Numbered from the stretch's first letter, positions 1 to 5,897 are shown. The stretch is 9,902 nt of DNA from an uncultured Lachnospiraceae bacterium (GCA_949283905.1 CASDUB010000090.1:1-9902), one strand, 5' to 3'. A program made the numbers and translations. Notes: generated from the sequence alone by a model not told the origin.

Positions 1-1270
1 CGGAAAGAGCACACCTGAAGGAGCGAGAGATTATCTTGTGCCGAGCCGCGTTCATCCTGGTTCGTTTTACGCACTCCCGCAGTCGCCTCAGCTGTTTAAA
101 CAGCTTCTTATGGTATCGGGATACGACCGCTATATTCAGATCGCGAGATGCTTCCGTGACGAAGATCTCCGCGCCGACAGACAGCCTGAATTTACACAGA
201 TAGATATGGAGCTTTCGTTTGTTGATGTGGATGACGTTATCGATGTAAATGAAAGACTTCTCGCTCACCTGTTCAAAGAAGTGCTCAATGTGGACGTTAA
301 GCTTCCTATTCAGAGAATGACATGGCAGGAGGCCATGGACAGATTCGGTTCCGATAAACCTGATCTTCGTTTCGGAATGGAACTCAAGGATGTTTCCGAC
401 ATCGTAAAAGACTGCGGTTTTTCAGTATTTACAGGCGCCCTTGCCCTTAAAGACGGTACGGTACGCGGCATCAATGCAAACGGCTGCGGCTTGATGCCGA
501 GAAAGAAAATAGACAAGCTCGTTGAGTTCGCCAAAGGATACGGCGCAAAAGGACTTGCTTATATCGCAATCGCCGAAGACGGAACGAGAAAATCATCTTT
601 TGCGAAATTCATGACAGATGAGGAGATGGACGCTCTTGTAAACGCTCTTGAGGGCAAAGCAGGAGATCTCCTTCTTTTCGCAGCTGACAGAAAGAAGATC
701 GTATGGAATGTGCTCGGAGCGTTAAGACTTCAGATCGCCGAAGAGCTCGGACTTCTTAAGAAAGACGAATTCTGTTTCCTCTGGGTAACTGAGTTCCCTC
801 TCCTTGAGTGGTCAGACGAAGAAGAAAGATATACGGCCATGCACCATCCGTTTACTATGCCTATGGATGAAGACTGGCAGTACATTGATTCGGATCCGGG
901 CAGAGTCCGCGCCAAAGCTTACGATATCGTACTTAATGGCTGTGAAATAGGAGGAGGCTCGGTGCGTATCCATCAGAATGACATACAGGAGAAGATGTTT
1001 GAGGTTCTTGGATTTACAAAAGAGCAGGCATGGGAGCAGTTCAGCTTCCTGTTGGAGGCGTTTAAATACGGTGTTCCGCCTCATGCCGGACTTGCATACG
1101 GCCTTGACAGACTTGTAATGCTCATGGCGGGATGCGACTCGATAAGAGACGTTATCGCCTTCCCTAAAAACAAAGACGCCGTATGCCTGATGACACAGGC
1201 GCCGGGTGAAGTTTCAGAAAAACAGCTTGAGGAACTTCATATTAAAACCGATGTAAACGAGGAAAATTAA
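1..1270 (+). CDS. aspS: Aspartyl-tRNA synthetase, C-terminal part (5' end outside window)
   Basis: This class II aminoacyl-tRNA synthetase charges tRNA-Asp with aspartate, using ATP, in the cytoplasm. The reading frame is open from base 2, and the window shows 422 residues of a protein usually near 590. The missing part is the anticodon-binding OB fold and the start of the catalytic core. The visible part opens with [13 protein letters not shown], then the active-site stretch [15 protein letters not shown]. Class II motif 2 follows ([17 protein letters not shown], bases about 152-205). The bacterial-type GAD insertion domain occupies roughly bases 390-760. Motif 3 is [13 protein letters not shown], around bases 1087-1125. 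The GTG at 38 is an internal Val codon (DYLVPSR), not a start. The presence of the GAD insertion marks the long bacterial AspRS type. Whether it is discriminating cannot be judged without the N-terminal domain. The stop is TAA at 1268-1270, and a hairpin plus T run follows 14 nt later. Confidence 0.97.
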   Translation, partial: GKSTPEGARDYLVPSRVHPGSFYALPQSPQLFKQLLMVSGYDRYIQIARCFRDEDLRADRQPEFTQIDMELSFVDVDDVIDVNERLLAHLFKEVLNVDVKLPIQRMTWQEAMDRFGSDKPDLRFGMELKDVSDIVKDCGFSVFTGALALKDGTVRGINANGCGLMPRKKIDKLVEFAKGYGAKGLAYIAIAEDGTRKSSFAKFMTDEEMDALVNALEGKAGDLLLFAADRKKIVWNVLGALRLQIAEELGLLKKDEFCFLWVTEFPLLEWSDEEERYTAMHHPFTMPMDEDWQYIDSDPGRVRAKAYDIVLNGCEIGGGSVRIHQNDIQEKMFEVLGFTKEQAWEQFSFLLEAFKYGVPPHAGLAYGLDRLVMLMAGCDSIRDVIAFPKNKDAVCLMTQAPGEVSEKQLEELHIKTDVNEEN

Positions 1271-1283
1271 AAAAGTATAAATT

Positions 1284-1320
1284 ATTAGCACTCATTGAAA
1301 ATGAGTGCTAATTTTTTCTT
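1284..1320 (+). terminator. Intrinsic terminator of aspS, superimposed on the CIRCE palindrome
   Basis: Bases 1284-1296 pair perfectly with 1300-1312 (13 bp, 3-nt loop GAA), and TTTTTTCTT follows at 1312-1320. This is the form of a rho-independent terminator placed 14 nt after the aspS stop. The same bases contain the HrcA operator, so the double role is inferred from position. The stem is AT-rich at both ends, so termination may be incomplete. Confidence 0.6.
1285..1311 (+). promoter_or_regulatory. CIRCE operator (HrcA binding site)
   Basis: TTAGCACTC, nine bases, then GAGTGCTAA: an exact match to the CIRCE consensus in both arms and in spacer length. CIRCE is the operator of the heat-shock repressor HrcA, usually found before groES-groEL and hrcA-grpE-dnaK. 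Here it lies directly upstream of the htpG promoter, with its end 7 bases before the -35 box. HrcA control of htpG is therefore the natural reading. A lone half-site-like sequence, AAGTGCTAA (8 of 9), occurs downstream at 1372-1380. Confidence 0.93.
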
Positions 1321-1347
1321 GACTTTCATAAATTGCCGCCGTACAAT
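1319..1347 (+). promoter_or_regulatory. Sigma-A promoter of htpG
   Basis: TTGACT (1319-1324), a 17-bp spacer, then TACAAT (1342-1347): five of six matches in each box at ideal spacing. Transcription would start near 1354, giving a leader of about 95 nt before the htpG ATG. The -35 box starts within the T run that ends the aspS terminator, so terminator, operator and promoter are packed into about 65 bp. Confidence 0.85.
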
Positions 1348-1448
1348 GATTAATCAGGGAATGGATTTTGAAAGTGCTAAGCACGAGAAAATCACGATTG
1401 ACTTATAAAAAATTAAATTGATCATAAAATAACAGGAGAGTGATTTAA

Positions 1449-3464
1449 ATGGCAGCAAAACATGGAAATCTTTCAATCAACAGTGAGAACATTTTTCCAA
1501 TCATAAAAAAGTGGATGTATTCCGATCAGGATATTTTTGTCAGGGAGCTTATTTCAAACGCGTGCGATGCTATCACAAAATTGAAGAAGCTCAGCGTTGC
1601 CGGCGAGTACGACCTGCCGGAAGATTATAAGGCGAAGATTGAAGTCGTTCTTGACGACAAAGAAAAGACGATGAAGATAATCGATAACGGTATCGGAATG
1701 ACGGCCGACGAAGTGGAAGAATATATCACACAGATCGCTTTTTCAGGCGCTACCGAGTTTCTTGAAAAATATAAAGATAAAGCGGATGAAGACCAGATCA
1801 TAGGACATTTCGGACTGGGATTTTATTCGGCGTTTATGGTGGCGGACGAAGTTCAGATAGATTCATTATCTTATCAGAAAGGCGCGAAATCCGTTCACTG
1901 GTCATGTGACGGAAGCACGCAGTATGAGATCGAGGAAGGCAACAAGGATACTGTAGGAACAGTGATAACCCTTTATCTTAATGAGGATTGCTATGAATAT
2001 TCAAATCTTTACAGAGTAAATGACGTCCTTGAGAAATACTGTTCTTTCATGCCTGTTGAGATCTATTCTTCACAGGTAAATGCAGAACCCCAGTACGAGA
2101 CAATAGACGAGTCTGAACTTAAAGATTCTGATACTGTGATCGAGCATATCCATGAAGATGCGAAGACGGAAGAAAAAGAGAAAGAAGACGGAACAAAAGA
2201 AACAGTTGAAGTTTCTCCTGAAAAAAATCAGGTTAAGATAGTAAAAAGACCTGTTCCTGTCAATGATATACATCCCCTCTGGGCTAAACATCCTAACGAG
2301 TGTACAGAAGAGGAGTACAGAGACTTTTACCGCAAAGTATTCAGGGATTATAAAGAGCCTCTGTTCTGGATACATTTAAATATGGATTATCCGTTTAATT
2401 TAAAGGGAATCCTTTATTTCCCGAGAATAAATACGGAATACGAATCAATTGAAGGAACGATCAAACTTTACAACAATCAGGTGTTTATCGCCGACAATAT
2501 CAAAGAGGTCATTCCGGAGTATCTGCTGCTGTTAAAAGGCGTTATTGACTGTCCGGATCTGCCTCTGAATGTTTCGAGAAGCGCCCTTCAAAATGACGGA
2601 TTTGTTACAAAGATATCAGAGTATATTTCTAAGAAAGTAGCGGACAAGCTTTCGGGCATGTGCAAAACAGACCGTGAAAACTACGAAAAATACTGGGATG
2701 ATATTTCACCGTTTATCAAATTCGGATGTATCAGGGATACTAAATTTGCCGAGAAGATGATGGATTATATCCTTTACAAGAACCTTGACGACAAGTATCT
2801 GACATTAAAGGATATGGTTCCGGATATTGACAAGAAAGAAGATAAAAAAGAAGAAGTAAAAGAAGAGGACAAGCATGTAATTTATTATGTTACCGATCCT
2901 GTTCAGCAGGGACAGTATATCAATATGTTTAAAGAGCAGGGTAAAGATGCGGTAATTTTGAGACATAATATCGACACAAGCTTTATTACTCATGTAGAGC
3001 GTACGACGGATAAAGTCAAATTCCAGAGGATCGACGCTGAAATATCAGATGATCTGAAAGGCGACGGTGAGGATCTTGCCGAGATTACGGCTTCATTGCA
3101 GGAGGTGTTCAGAAAAGCGCTGTCAAATGAAAACCTTCAGGTTACGGTTGCTAATCTCAAAAACGAGAAGACTGCGGCAGTAGTTACAGTTTCCGAAGAA
3201 GAGCGCCGTATGCAGGATATGATGAAGATGTACGGAATGGCAGGAATGAACGATGCGATGTTTGCTCCGAAGCCGGCGCTTGTTCTTAACAACAATCATC
3301 CTCTTGTGAAATACATAGCCGAGAATAAAGAAAAAGAAGGCATCGATGTAGTATGCAAACAGATCTATGATCTTGCGCTTATCGCTAATCAGCCGCTTTC
3401 GGCGGACGCAATGAGCGACTTCATTGAAAGAAGCCAGGATATACTTCTTAAAAGTGTGATTTGA
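1449..3464 (+). CDS. htpG: Chaperone protein HtpG (bacterial Hsp90)
   Basis: ATP-dependent cytoplasmic chaperone of the Hsp90 family, working as a dimer on late folding intermediates. The 671 residues show the GHKL ATPase domain: catalytic Glu33 in RELISNACDAI, the DNGIGM motif at 79-84, and the glycine-rich lid GHFGLGFYSAF at 119-129. The middle domain contains LPLNVSRSALQ (371-381), whose Arg377 is the ATP-contacting arginine. The residue after it is Ser where Hsp90s normally have Glu (SRE). Two charged stretches stand out: 234-260 (Glu/Lys-rich, at the N/middle linker) and 459-476 (DKKEDKKEE-type). They help explain a length above the usual 610-640 residues. There is no C-terminal MEEVD, as expected for bacteria. 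The start is ATG 1449 with CAGGAGAG at 1433-1440 as ribosome binding site. CIRCE and a sigma-A promoter lie upstream. The stop TGA (3462-3464) lies in the first arm of a structured element. Confidence 0.97.
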   Translation: MAAKHGNLSINSENIFPIIKKWMYSDQDIFVRELISNACDAITKLKKLSVAGEYDLPEDYKAKIEVVLDDKEKTMKIIDNGIGMTADEVEEYITQIAFSGATEFLEKYKDKADEDQIIGHFGLGFYSAFMVADEVQIDSLSYQKGAKSVHWSCDGSTQYEIEEGNKDTVGTVITLYLNEDCYEYSNLYRVNDVLEKYCSFMPVEIYSSQVNAEPQYETIDESELKDSDTVIEHIHEDAKTEEKEKEDGTKETVEVSPEKNQVKIVKRPVPVNDIHPLWAKHPNECTEEEYRDFYRKVFRDYKEPLFWIHLNMDYPFNLKGILYFPRINTEYESIEGTIKLYNNQVFIADNIKEVIPEYLLLLKGVIDCPDLPLNVSRSALQNDGFVTKISEYISKKVADKLSGMCKTDRENYEKYWDDISPFIKFGCIRDTKFAEKMMDYILYKNLDDKYLTLKDMVPDIDKKEDKKEEVKEEDKHVIYYVTDPVQQGQYINMFKEQGKDAVILRHNIDTSFITHVERTTDKVKFQRIDAEISDDLKGDGEDLAEITASLQEVFRKALSNENLQVTVANLKNEKTAAVVTVSEEERRMQDMMKMYGMAGMNDAMFAPKPALVLNNNHPLVKYIAENKEKEGIDVVCKQIYDLALIANQPLSADAMSDFIERSQDILLKSVI

Positions 3465-3625
3465 TACTAAGGTCAAAAGGTCAGGCTTTTCATGCTTGCA
3501 TGAAAATGACTGACTTTGGGACCTGTAAAACACCGAAAAGCAGCCATTTTTCGAAAGAAAAATGAGCGGATTTGAGGTGTTTTAGGATTTCGGGAGCGCG
3601 TAGCGCGGAGAAATCCGTAGTATCA
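3462..3625. repeat. Three-hairpin structured element overlapping the htpG stop codon; unknown family
   Basis: Terminal arms TGATACTA (3462-3469) and TAGTATCA (3618-3625) are perfect inverted repeats that close an RNA or DNA fold. Inside are three hairpins end to end. Hairpin 1 (3470-3524): AGGTC with GACCT, GTCAG (3480-3484) with CTGAC (3510-3514), and an 8-bp top stem 3487-3494 with 3499-3506 (loop CTTG). Hairpin 2 (3526-3584): a 9-bp base TAAAACACC/GGTGTTTTA and an 8-bp top CATTTTTC/GAAAAATG around a GAAA loop. Hairpin 3 (3585-3616): GGATTTC with GAAATCC and an inner GCGC-GTA-GCGC. Nearly all 164 nt are used. There is no T run after it, so it is not a standard terminator. It could be a dispersed non-coding repeat (MITE- or BIME-like), a structured RNA in the htpG 3' region, or both. 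Terminal inverted repeats without a coding gene favour a repeat. I cannot name the family. Confidence 0.7.
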
Positions 3626-3658
3626 TGTACTTATAAGAACTATGCGTAACGATTTAAT

Positions 3659-3687
3659 TTGATTTTTGCACGGCGCTGTTGTATACT
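3659..3687 (+). promoter_or_regulatory. Probable promoter of the 80-residue membrane protein gene
   Basis: TTGATT (3659-3664), 17-bp spacer, TATACT (3682-3687). The predicted start near 3694 gives a leader of about 50 nt. It lies after the structured element, so the small gene can be transcribed independently of htpG. Confidence 0.6.
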
Positions 3688-3745
3688 CAGATAGTATTTT
3701 ACACAAAAAATATTACAGACATTTATATAAGGAGTATTGTATTGT

Positions 3746-3988
3746 ATGAGCCAGGAAAAAGTTGATCGTTATAAAGAGCAAAAGGCTAAAGTTAAAGAAA
3801 ACATGAAAAAAGAGAAAAGAAATCGTGTTTTCAGATGGACGGCGGCAATTGTAATATTTGCGGCAGCTGTAGGCTGGTTTGGATATTCGGTTTATCAATT
3901 AAATCAGCCTGACAATAGTACAACTATCGAAACAGACTATACGGCTTTCGACACATATGTTAACGGACTTGGAGTAGTTGAAGAATAA
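3746..3988 (+). CDS. Small single-pass membrane protein, function unknown
   Basis: I do not recognise a named family. The 80 residues have three parts: a strongly basic, probably helical cytoplasmic segment (1-30, rich in Lys, Glu and Arg); one membrane helix (about 31-52, WTAAIVIFAAAVGWFGYSVY); and a short acidic outer tail (53-80) with Asn, Thr, Asp and Tyr. The positive-inside rule places the N terminus in the cytoplasm. There is no signal peptidase site or lipobox. ATG 3746 is chosen because AAGGAG (3729-3734) sits 11 bases before it; the in-frame TTG at 3737 would be only 2 bases from that site. The gene has its own promoter and a strong hairpin terminator just after the stop, so it is monocistronic, and it converges on the csp gene. 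Such a layout resembles small accessory subunits of membrane complexes, but no partner is next to it. Confidence 0.8.
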   Translation: MSQEKVDRYKEQKAKVKENMKKEKRNRVFRWTAAIVIFAAAVGWFGYSVYQLNQPDNSTTIETDYTAFDTYVNGLGVVEE

Positions 3989-3989
3989 A

Positions 3990-4021
3990 AATAAGAGGTG
4001 CGCTTAAGCGTACCTCTTATT
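3990..4021. terminator. Bidirectional intrinsic terminator between convergent genes
   Basis: AATAAGAGGT (3990-3999) pairs with ACCTCTTATT (4012-4021). A G-T pair and CGC/GCG (4001-4003 with 4008-4010) continue the stem to a TTAA loop, giving 14 pairs in all. On the plus strand AATTTT follows. On the minus strand TTTTATTC follows, from the A-rich bases just upstream. It starts two bases after the membrane-protein stop and about 57 bases beyond the csp stop, so it probably ends both transcripts. Confidence 0.8.
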
Positions 4022-4077
4022 AATTTTGACTTTCAGATTTATATAAAAAAAGAAAGACGAGCTGTTAAAGACATTTA

Positions 4078-4278
4078 TCAGCATTTAACAACATTGGAAG
4101 CCTGTAAACCTTTAGGTCCTTCGATCAGTTCAAATGTAACCTCCTGACCTTCGTTTAAGGTTTTGAAACCTTCACCTACGATTGCAGAAAAGTGCACAAA
4201 AATGTCTTTTCCGTCTTCACCGGTAATGAATCCGTAGCCTTTTTCAGCGTTGAACCAATTAACCGATCCCTTATTCAT
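4078..4278 (-). CDS. csp: Cold-shock protein (CspA/CspB family)
   Basis: A 66-residue single cold-shock domain, the usual size. It binds single-stranded RNA and DNA and acts as an RNA chaperone and transcription antiterminator in the cytoplasm. Both RNA-binding motifs are intact: RNP1 KGYGFITG and RNP2 DIFVHFSAI. The N terminus [10 protein letters not shown] has Asn where most family members have Lys (GxVKWFN), and the protein ends in Cys (NVVKC). The start is ATG at 4278-4276, because GGAGGT (4292-4287, minus strand) lies 8 bases upstream. The frame stays open further upstream, but that extension is leader RNA, not protein. The gene is monocistronic, with its own strong promoter and a long leader, and ends toward the shared terminator. 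Confidence 0.96.
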   Translation of the reverse strand: MNKGSVNWFNAEKGYGFITGEDGKDIFVHFSAIVGEGFKTLNEGQEVTFELIEGPKGLQASNVVKC

Positions 4279-4391
4279 TTGAAAATACCTCCATAAAAAT
4301 AATTTCTGGAGCTTGTTGCGGAAAATTAGCAAAATCATATTAGATGGGATGGGTATGATAATGAAATCCGCATCAAGTAATCCAAGCAAGC
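4279..4391 (-). promoter_or_regulatory. Long foldable 5' leader of the cold-shock gene
   Basis: From the predicted start near 4391 to the ATG the leader is about 113 nt. On the minus strand GCTTG (4391-4387) can pair with CAAGC (4315-4311), and TGCGGA (4372-4367) with TCCGCA (4322-4317), which would form a nested long-range stem. Long leaders that refold with temperature are established for cspA-type mRNAs. That this one does so is inference. Confidence 0.4.
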
Positions 4392-4397
4392 ACAATA

Positions 4398-4426
4398 ATT
4401 ATATTCTTAAAATCGCTCTGAGTCAA
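4398..4426 (-). promoter_or_regulatory. Sigma-A promoter of the cold-shock gene
   Basis: Read on the minus strand: TTGACT (4426-4421), 17-bp spacer, TATAAT (4403-4398). This is nearly the full consensus and the best promoter in the window, fitting an abundant product. A palindromic AT stretch (AATATAATTATATT) lies just behind the -35 box, between this gene and the divergent S4-protein gene. Confidence 0.9.
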
Positions 4427-4495
4427 TATAATTATATTTGTTTTCTGTAATAATATGTGAAAAATATAAAAAAAGACGAAAAAAAAGGGAATAAA

Positions 4496-5251
4496 ATGGG
4501 CAAAAATAACAATATAAAAAGTCATATTTTGGATCTTGCGCAGACGGCGATGTTACAAAACAGATATACAAACACTTCTTTTTTGAGTCCGGAGGAGCAG
4601 GATATGGTTGTAAAAACCATGAAAGAAGAAGGATATAGCAGCTGGAGCTTCTGCGGCCAAAATGATGGAGCCATACGAAAAATAGCCGTATTCGGTTCGG
4701 AAGAAGAATTGGGGTATCCGTTTGAAACACCTGTGAAAGTGATACATATTGAACCGGTTTCGGAAAAATTTGCAGAAGAATTGAGCCACAGGGATTATCT
4801 CGGCGCTCTTATGAATCTGGGAATAGACAGGAGCACGACCGGAGATATCATAGTAAAGGGAAAAGAAGCGTGGCTATTCTGTCTCGAAAGCATTTCACAG
4901 TATATAATTGAAAATCTTGATAAAGTGAGGAAAACATCAGTAAGGTGCACAGAAGTTTCATCCGATATTCCTCAGATTGCACCTGAATTTCAGGAGATAA
5001 AAGTAAACGTAGCGGCTGAAAGGATCGACGCCGTGACAGCTGCGATATTAAATCTTTCAAGGTCAAAGGCGCAGGCGCTTATAAAGCTTGAAAGAGTATT
5101 TATAAACGAAAACCTTGTAAAAAATGGCGGAGCCGTTCTTAAAGAAGGCGATGTTATAGTTATAAGGGGATTTGGGAAATTCATTTATGGCGGAATAGAA
5201 TCCAGGACAAGAAAAGACAGGCTGTTTGTCGGTGTGAGAAAGTATATTTAA
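4496..5251 (+). CDS. ylmH: YlmH-type S4-domain RNA-binding protein
   Basis: A 251-residue protein matching the YlmH family in length and layout. The N-terminal half is an RRM-like region with FLSPEEQ near residues 29-35 and the family signature HRDYLGALMNLGIDR at about 98-112. The C-terminal S4 domain, residues 167-227, contains ERIDAVTAAILNLSRSKAQALI. A basic tail follows (SRTRKDRLFVGVRKY). Bacillus YlmH binds the large ribosomal subunit and has been linked to ribosome-associated quality control; that role here is by homology only. ATG 4496 is preferred over the in-frame GTG 4457 because AAAGGGA lies just before it, and the stretch between encodes only a Lys-rich tail with no ribosome binding site. 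In many Firmicutes ylmH lies in the ylmEFGH-divIVA cluster; here it stands alone, divergent from csp, followed by a terminator. No strong promoter is visible: TATAAT at 4427-4432 has only a weak -35 (TTCTTA, 4404-4409). Confidence 0.9.
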   Translation: MGKNNNIKSHILDLAQTAMLQNRYTNTSFLSPEEQDMVVKTMKEEGYSSWSFCGQNDGAIRKIAVFGSEEELGYPFETPVKVIHIEPVSEKFAEELSHRDYLGALMNLGIDRSTTGDIIVKGKEAWLFCLESISQYIIENLDKVRKTSVRCTEVSSDIPQIAPEFQEIKVNVAAERIDAVTAAILNLSRSKAQALIKLERVFINENLVKNGGAVLKEGDVIVIRGFGKFIYGGIESRTRKDRLFVGVRKYI

Positions 5252-5263
5252 TTATATTTTTTT

Positions 5264-5308
5264 AACCCGAACAGAGCCATCAGGGCAGAAGAACTTTGTT
5301 CGGGTTTT
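5264..5308 (+). terminator. Intrinsic terminator of ylmH
   Basis: AACCCGAACAGAG (5264-5276) pairs with CTTTGTTCGGGTT (5294-5306): 13 pairs, one of them G-T, with a 17-nt loop, followed by a short T tail ending at 5308. It starts 12 bases after the ylmH stop. On the minus strand the stem is followed by an A run, so it does not serve the minus-strand gene. Confidence 0.75.
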
Positions 5309-5343
5309 GATGAATGTCCGGATTGTCGCTGTGGATTTTGTAT

Positions 5344-5652
5344 TTATTCCGGGACTGTATATATGTCCAGTTCCGTAACTATATTGTCTTTTGACACATA
5401 GTCACGCATATAAGAAACAGATGATTCGCAGACATAGCTGCAGGTTTTTGCAAGCTTATAAGAATTACTGGGCTTGCCGTTGAATTTTAATTTGATTCCA
5501 TATTCTTCGTAACGGTCAAATTCTTTTTTCAACGAATCAAACAGCTCGGGATCGAAAACTGCTTTATATGATCTTTTTTTGTTTTTATTTTGATTGCTGC
5601 TCATATTCGCTCTAAAACATAAAATACATTTTCCGTGATAATTGCATTTCAT
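5344..5652 (-). CDS. Orphan 102-residue protein with an N-terminal Cys cluster, function unknown
   Basis: Not recognised. The composition is protein-like (charged, balanced, no long hydrophobic run), unlike shadow ORFs in this AT-rich DNA. The N terminus MKCNYHGKCILCF has three Cys in ten residues (C3, C9, C12), a possible metal-binding knuckle, and two more Cys follow near 73 and 77 (KTCSYVCES). The middle is a basic then acidic helical stretch (DPELFDSLKKEFDRYEEYG), and the end reads LDIYTVPE. I prefer ATG 5652 because GGAAAGG lies about 5 bases before it on the minus strand. An inner ATG at 5604 (86 residues, starting MSSNQNKNKK) has a poor site (AGAGCG) but is possible, and would drop the first three Cys. 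There are no transmembrane helices or signal peptide. It converges on the ylmH terminator side with no clear terminator of its own. The start overlaps the stop of a doubtful upstream ORF (ATGA). Confidence 0.6.
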   Translation of the reverse strand: MKCNYHGKCILCFRANMSSNQNKNKKRSYKAVFDPELFDSLKKEFDRYEEYGIKLKFNGKPSNSYKLAKTCSYVCESSVSYMRDYVSKDNIVTELDIYTVPE

Positions 5653-5897
5653 GCAGCCTTTCCAAAATATAGATGTTTTTTTGATATATAGCGGCGTCTT
5701 AATAGTAAAAATAGATAGTAAAATAAGGATAACCCGAAAGAAAATTCAAAGAATAGAATTAATTGAACTGAAAAATCCACAGCGAATGCCGTAGTGATAA
5801 GTTTATTAAAAGGGGTTATATATAGATCGATATCGGCCTGTGCATCACCTCCGCTTGTGAGACACCGGAATATATCTATAAAGAAATAATAAAACAA
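5649..5897 (-). CDS. Doubtful small membrane-protein ORF upstream of the orphan gene
   Basis: An open frame of 82 codons with stop TGA (5651-5649) overlapping the ATG of the next ORF as ATGA, an arrangement typical of translational coupling. It would encode an N-terminal hydrophobic stretch, GGDAQADIDLY in the middle, and a hydrophobic helix (about residues 44-66) ending in RRRYISKK. Against it: the only start is a TTG without a ribosome binding site, and AT-rich non-coding DNA often gives such hydrophobic translations. A strong Shine-Dalgarno-like GGAGGTGAT (5852-5844) lies inside the frame but has no start codon at a useful distance. Probably not a gene; listed because of the overlap. Confidence 0.2.
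   Translation of the reverse strand: MFYYFFIDIFRCLTSGGDAQADIDLYITPFNKLITTAFAVDFSVQLILFFEFSFGLSLFYYLFLLLRRRYISKKHLYFGKAA
5720..5749 (-). promoter_or_regulatory. Possible promoter of the 102-residue orphan gene
   Basis: On the minus strand: TTGAAT (5749-5744), 18-bp spacer, TATTTT (5725-5720), which would start transcription near 5713, about 60 nt before ATG 5652. The -10 box is mediocre and the DNA is AT-rich, so this is tentative. If real, the doubtful upstream ORF is not part of this transcript. Confidence 0.3.

Noticed and set aside
1398..1430. A second promoter-like TTGACT at 1398-1403 before htpG
   Set aside because: At 17-18 bp spacing there is no usable -10 box, and the nearest one (TAAAAT at 1425) is 21 bp away. 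Transcription would begin inside the ribosome binding site.
3123..3533. A 136-codon minus-strand frame across the end of htpG
   Set aside because: It is antisense to strongly conserved htpG codons, rich in Ser/His/Phe from reverse-strand bias, and has no ribosome binding site. The other long minus-strand frames inside aspS, htpG and the aminopeptidase are rejected on the same grounds.
3737..3745. Upstream TTG start for the 80-residue membrane protein
   Set aside because: It is only 2 bases from the AAGGAG site; ATG 3746 is correctly spaced.
4279..4395. A 39-residue N-terminal extension of the cold-shock protein
   Set aside because: The family starts at MxxGxVxWF, the ribosome binding site sits just before ATG 4278, and the promoter -10 box (4403-4398) is next to the supposed upstream start.
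4457..4495. GTG 4457 as the start of ylmH
   Set aside because: No ribosome binding site, and the extra 13 residues are Lys-rich with no family similarity. It remains possible, but ATG 4496 is better.
5264..5308. The ylmH terminator hairpin also ending the minus-strand orphan gene
   Set aside because: Read on the minus strand the stem is followed by A residues, not T.
5326..5339. TGTGGATTT and its mirrored copy as DnaA boxes
   Set aside because: They differ from the TTATCCACA consensus at two positions, and there is no cluster or origin context.
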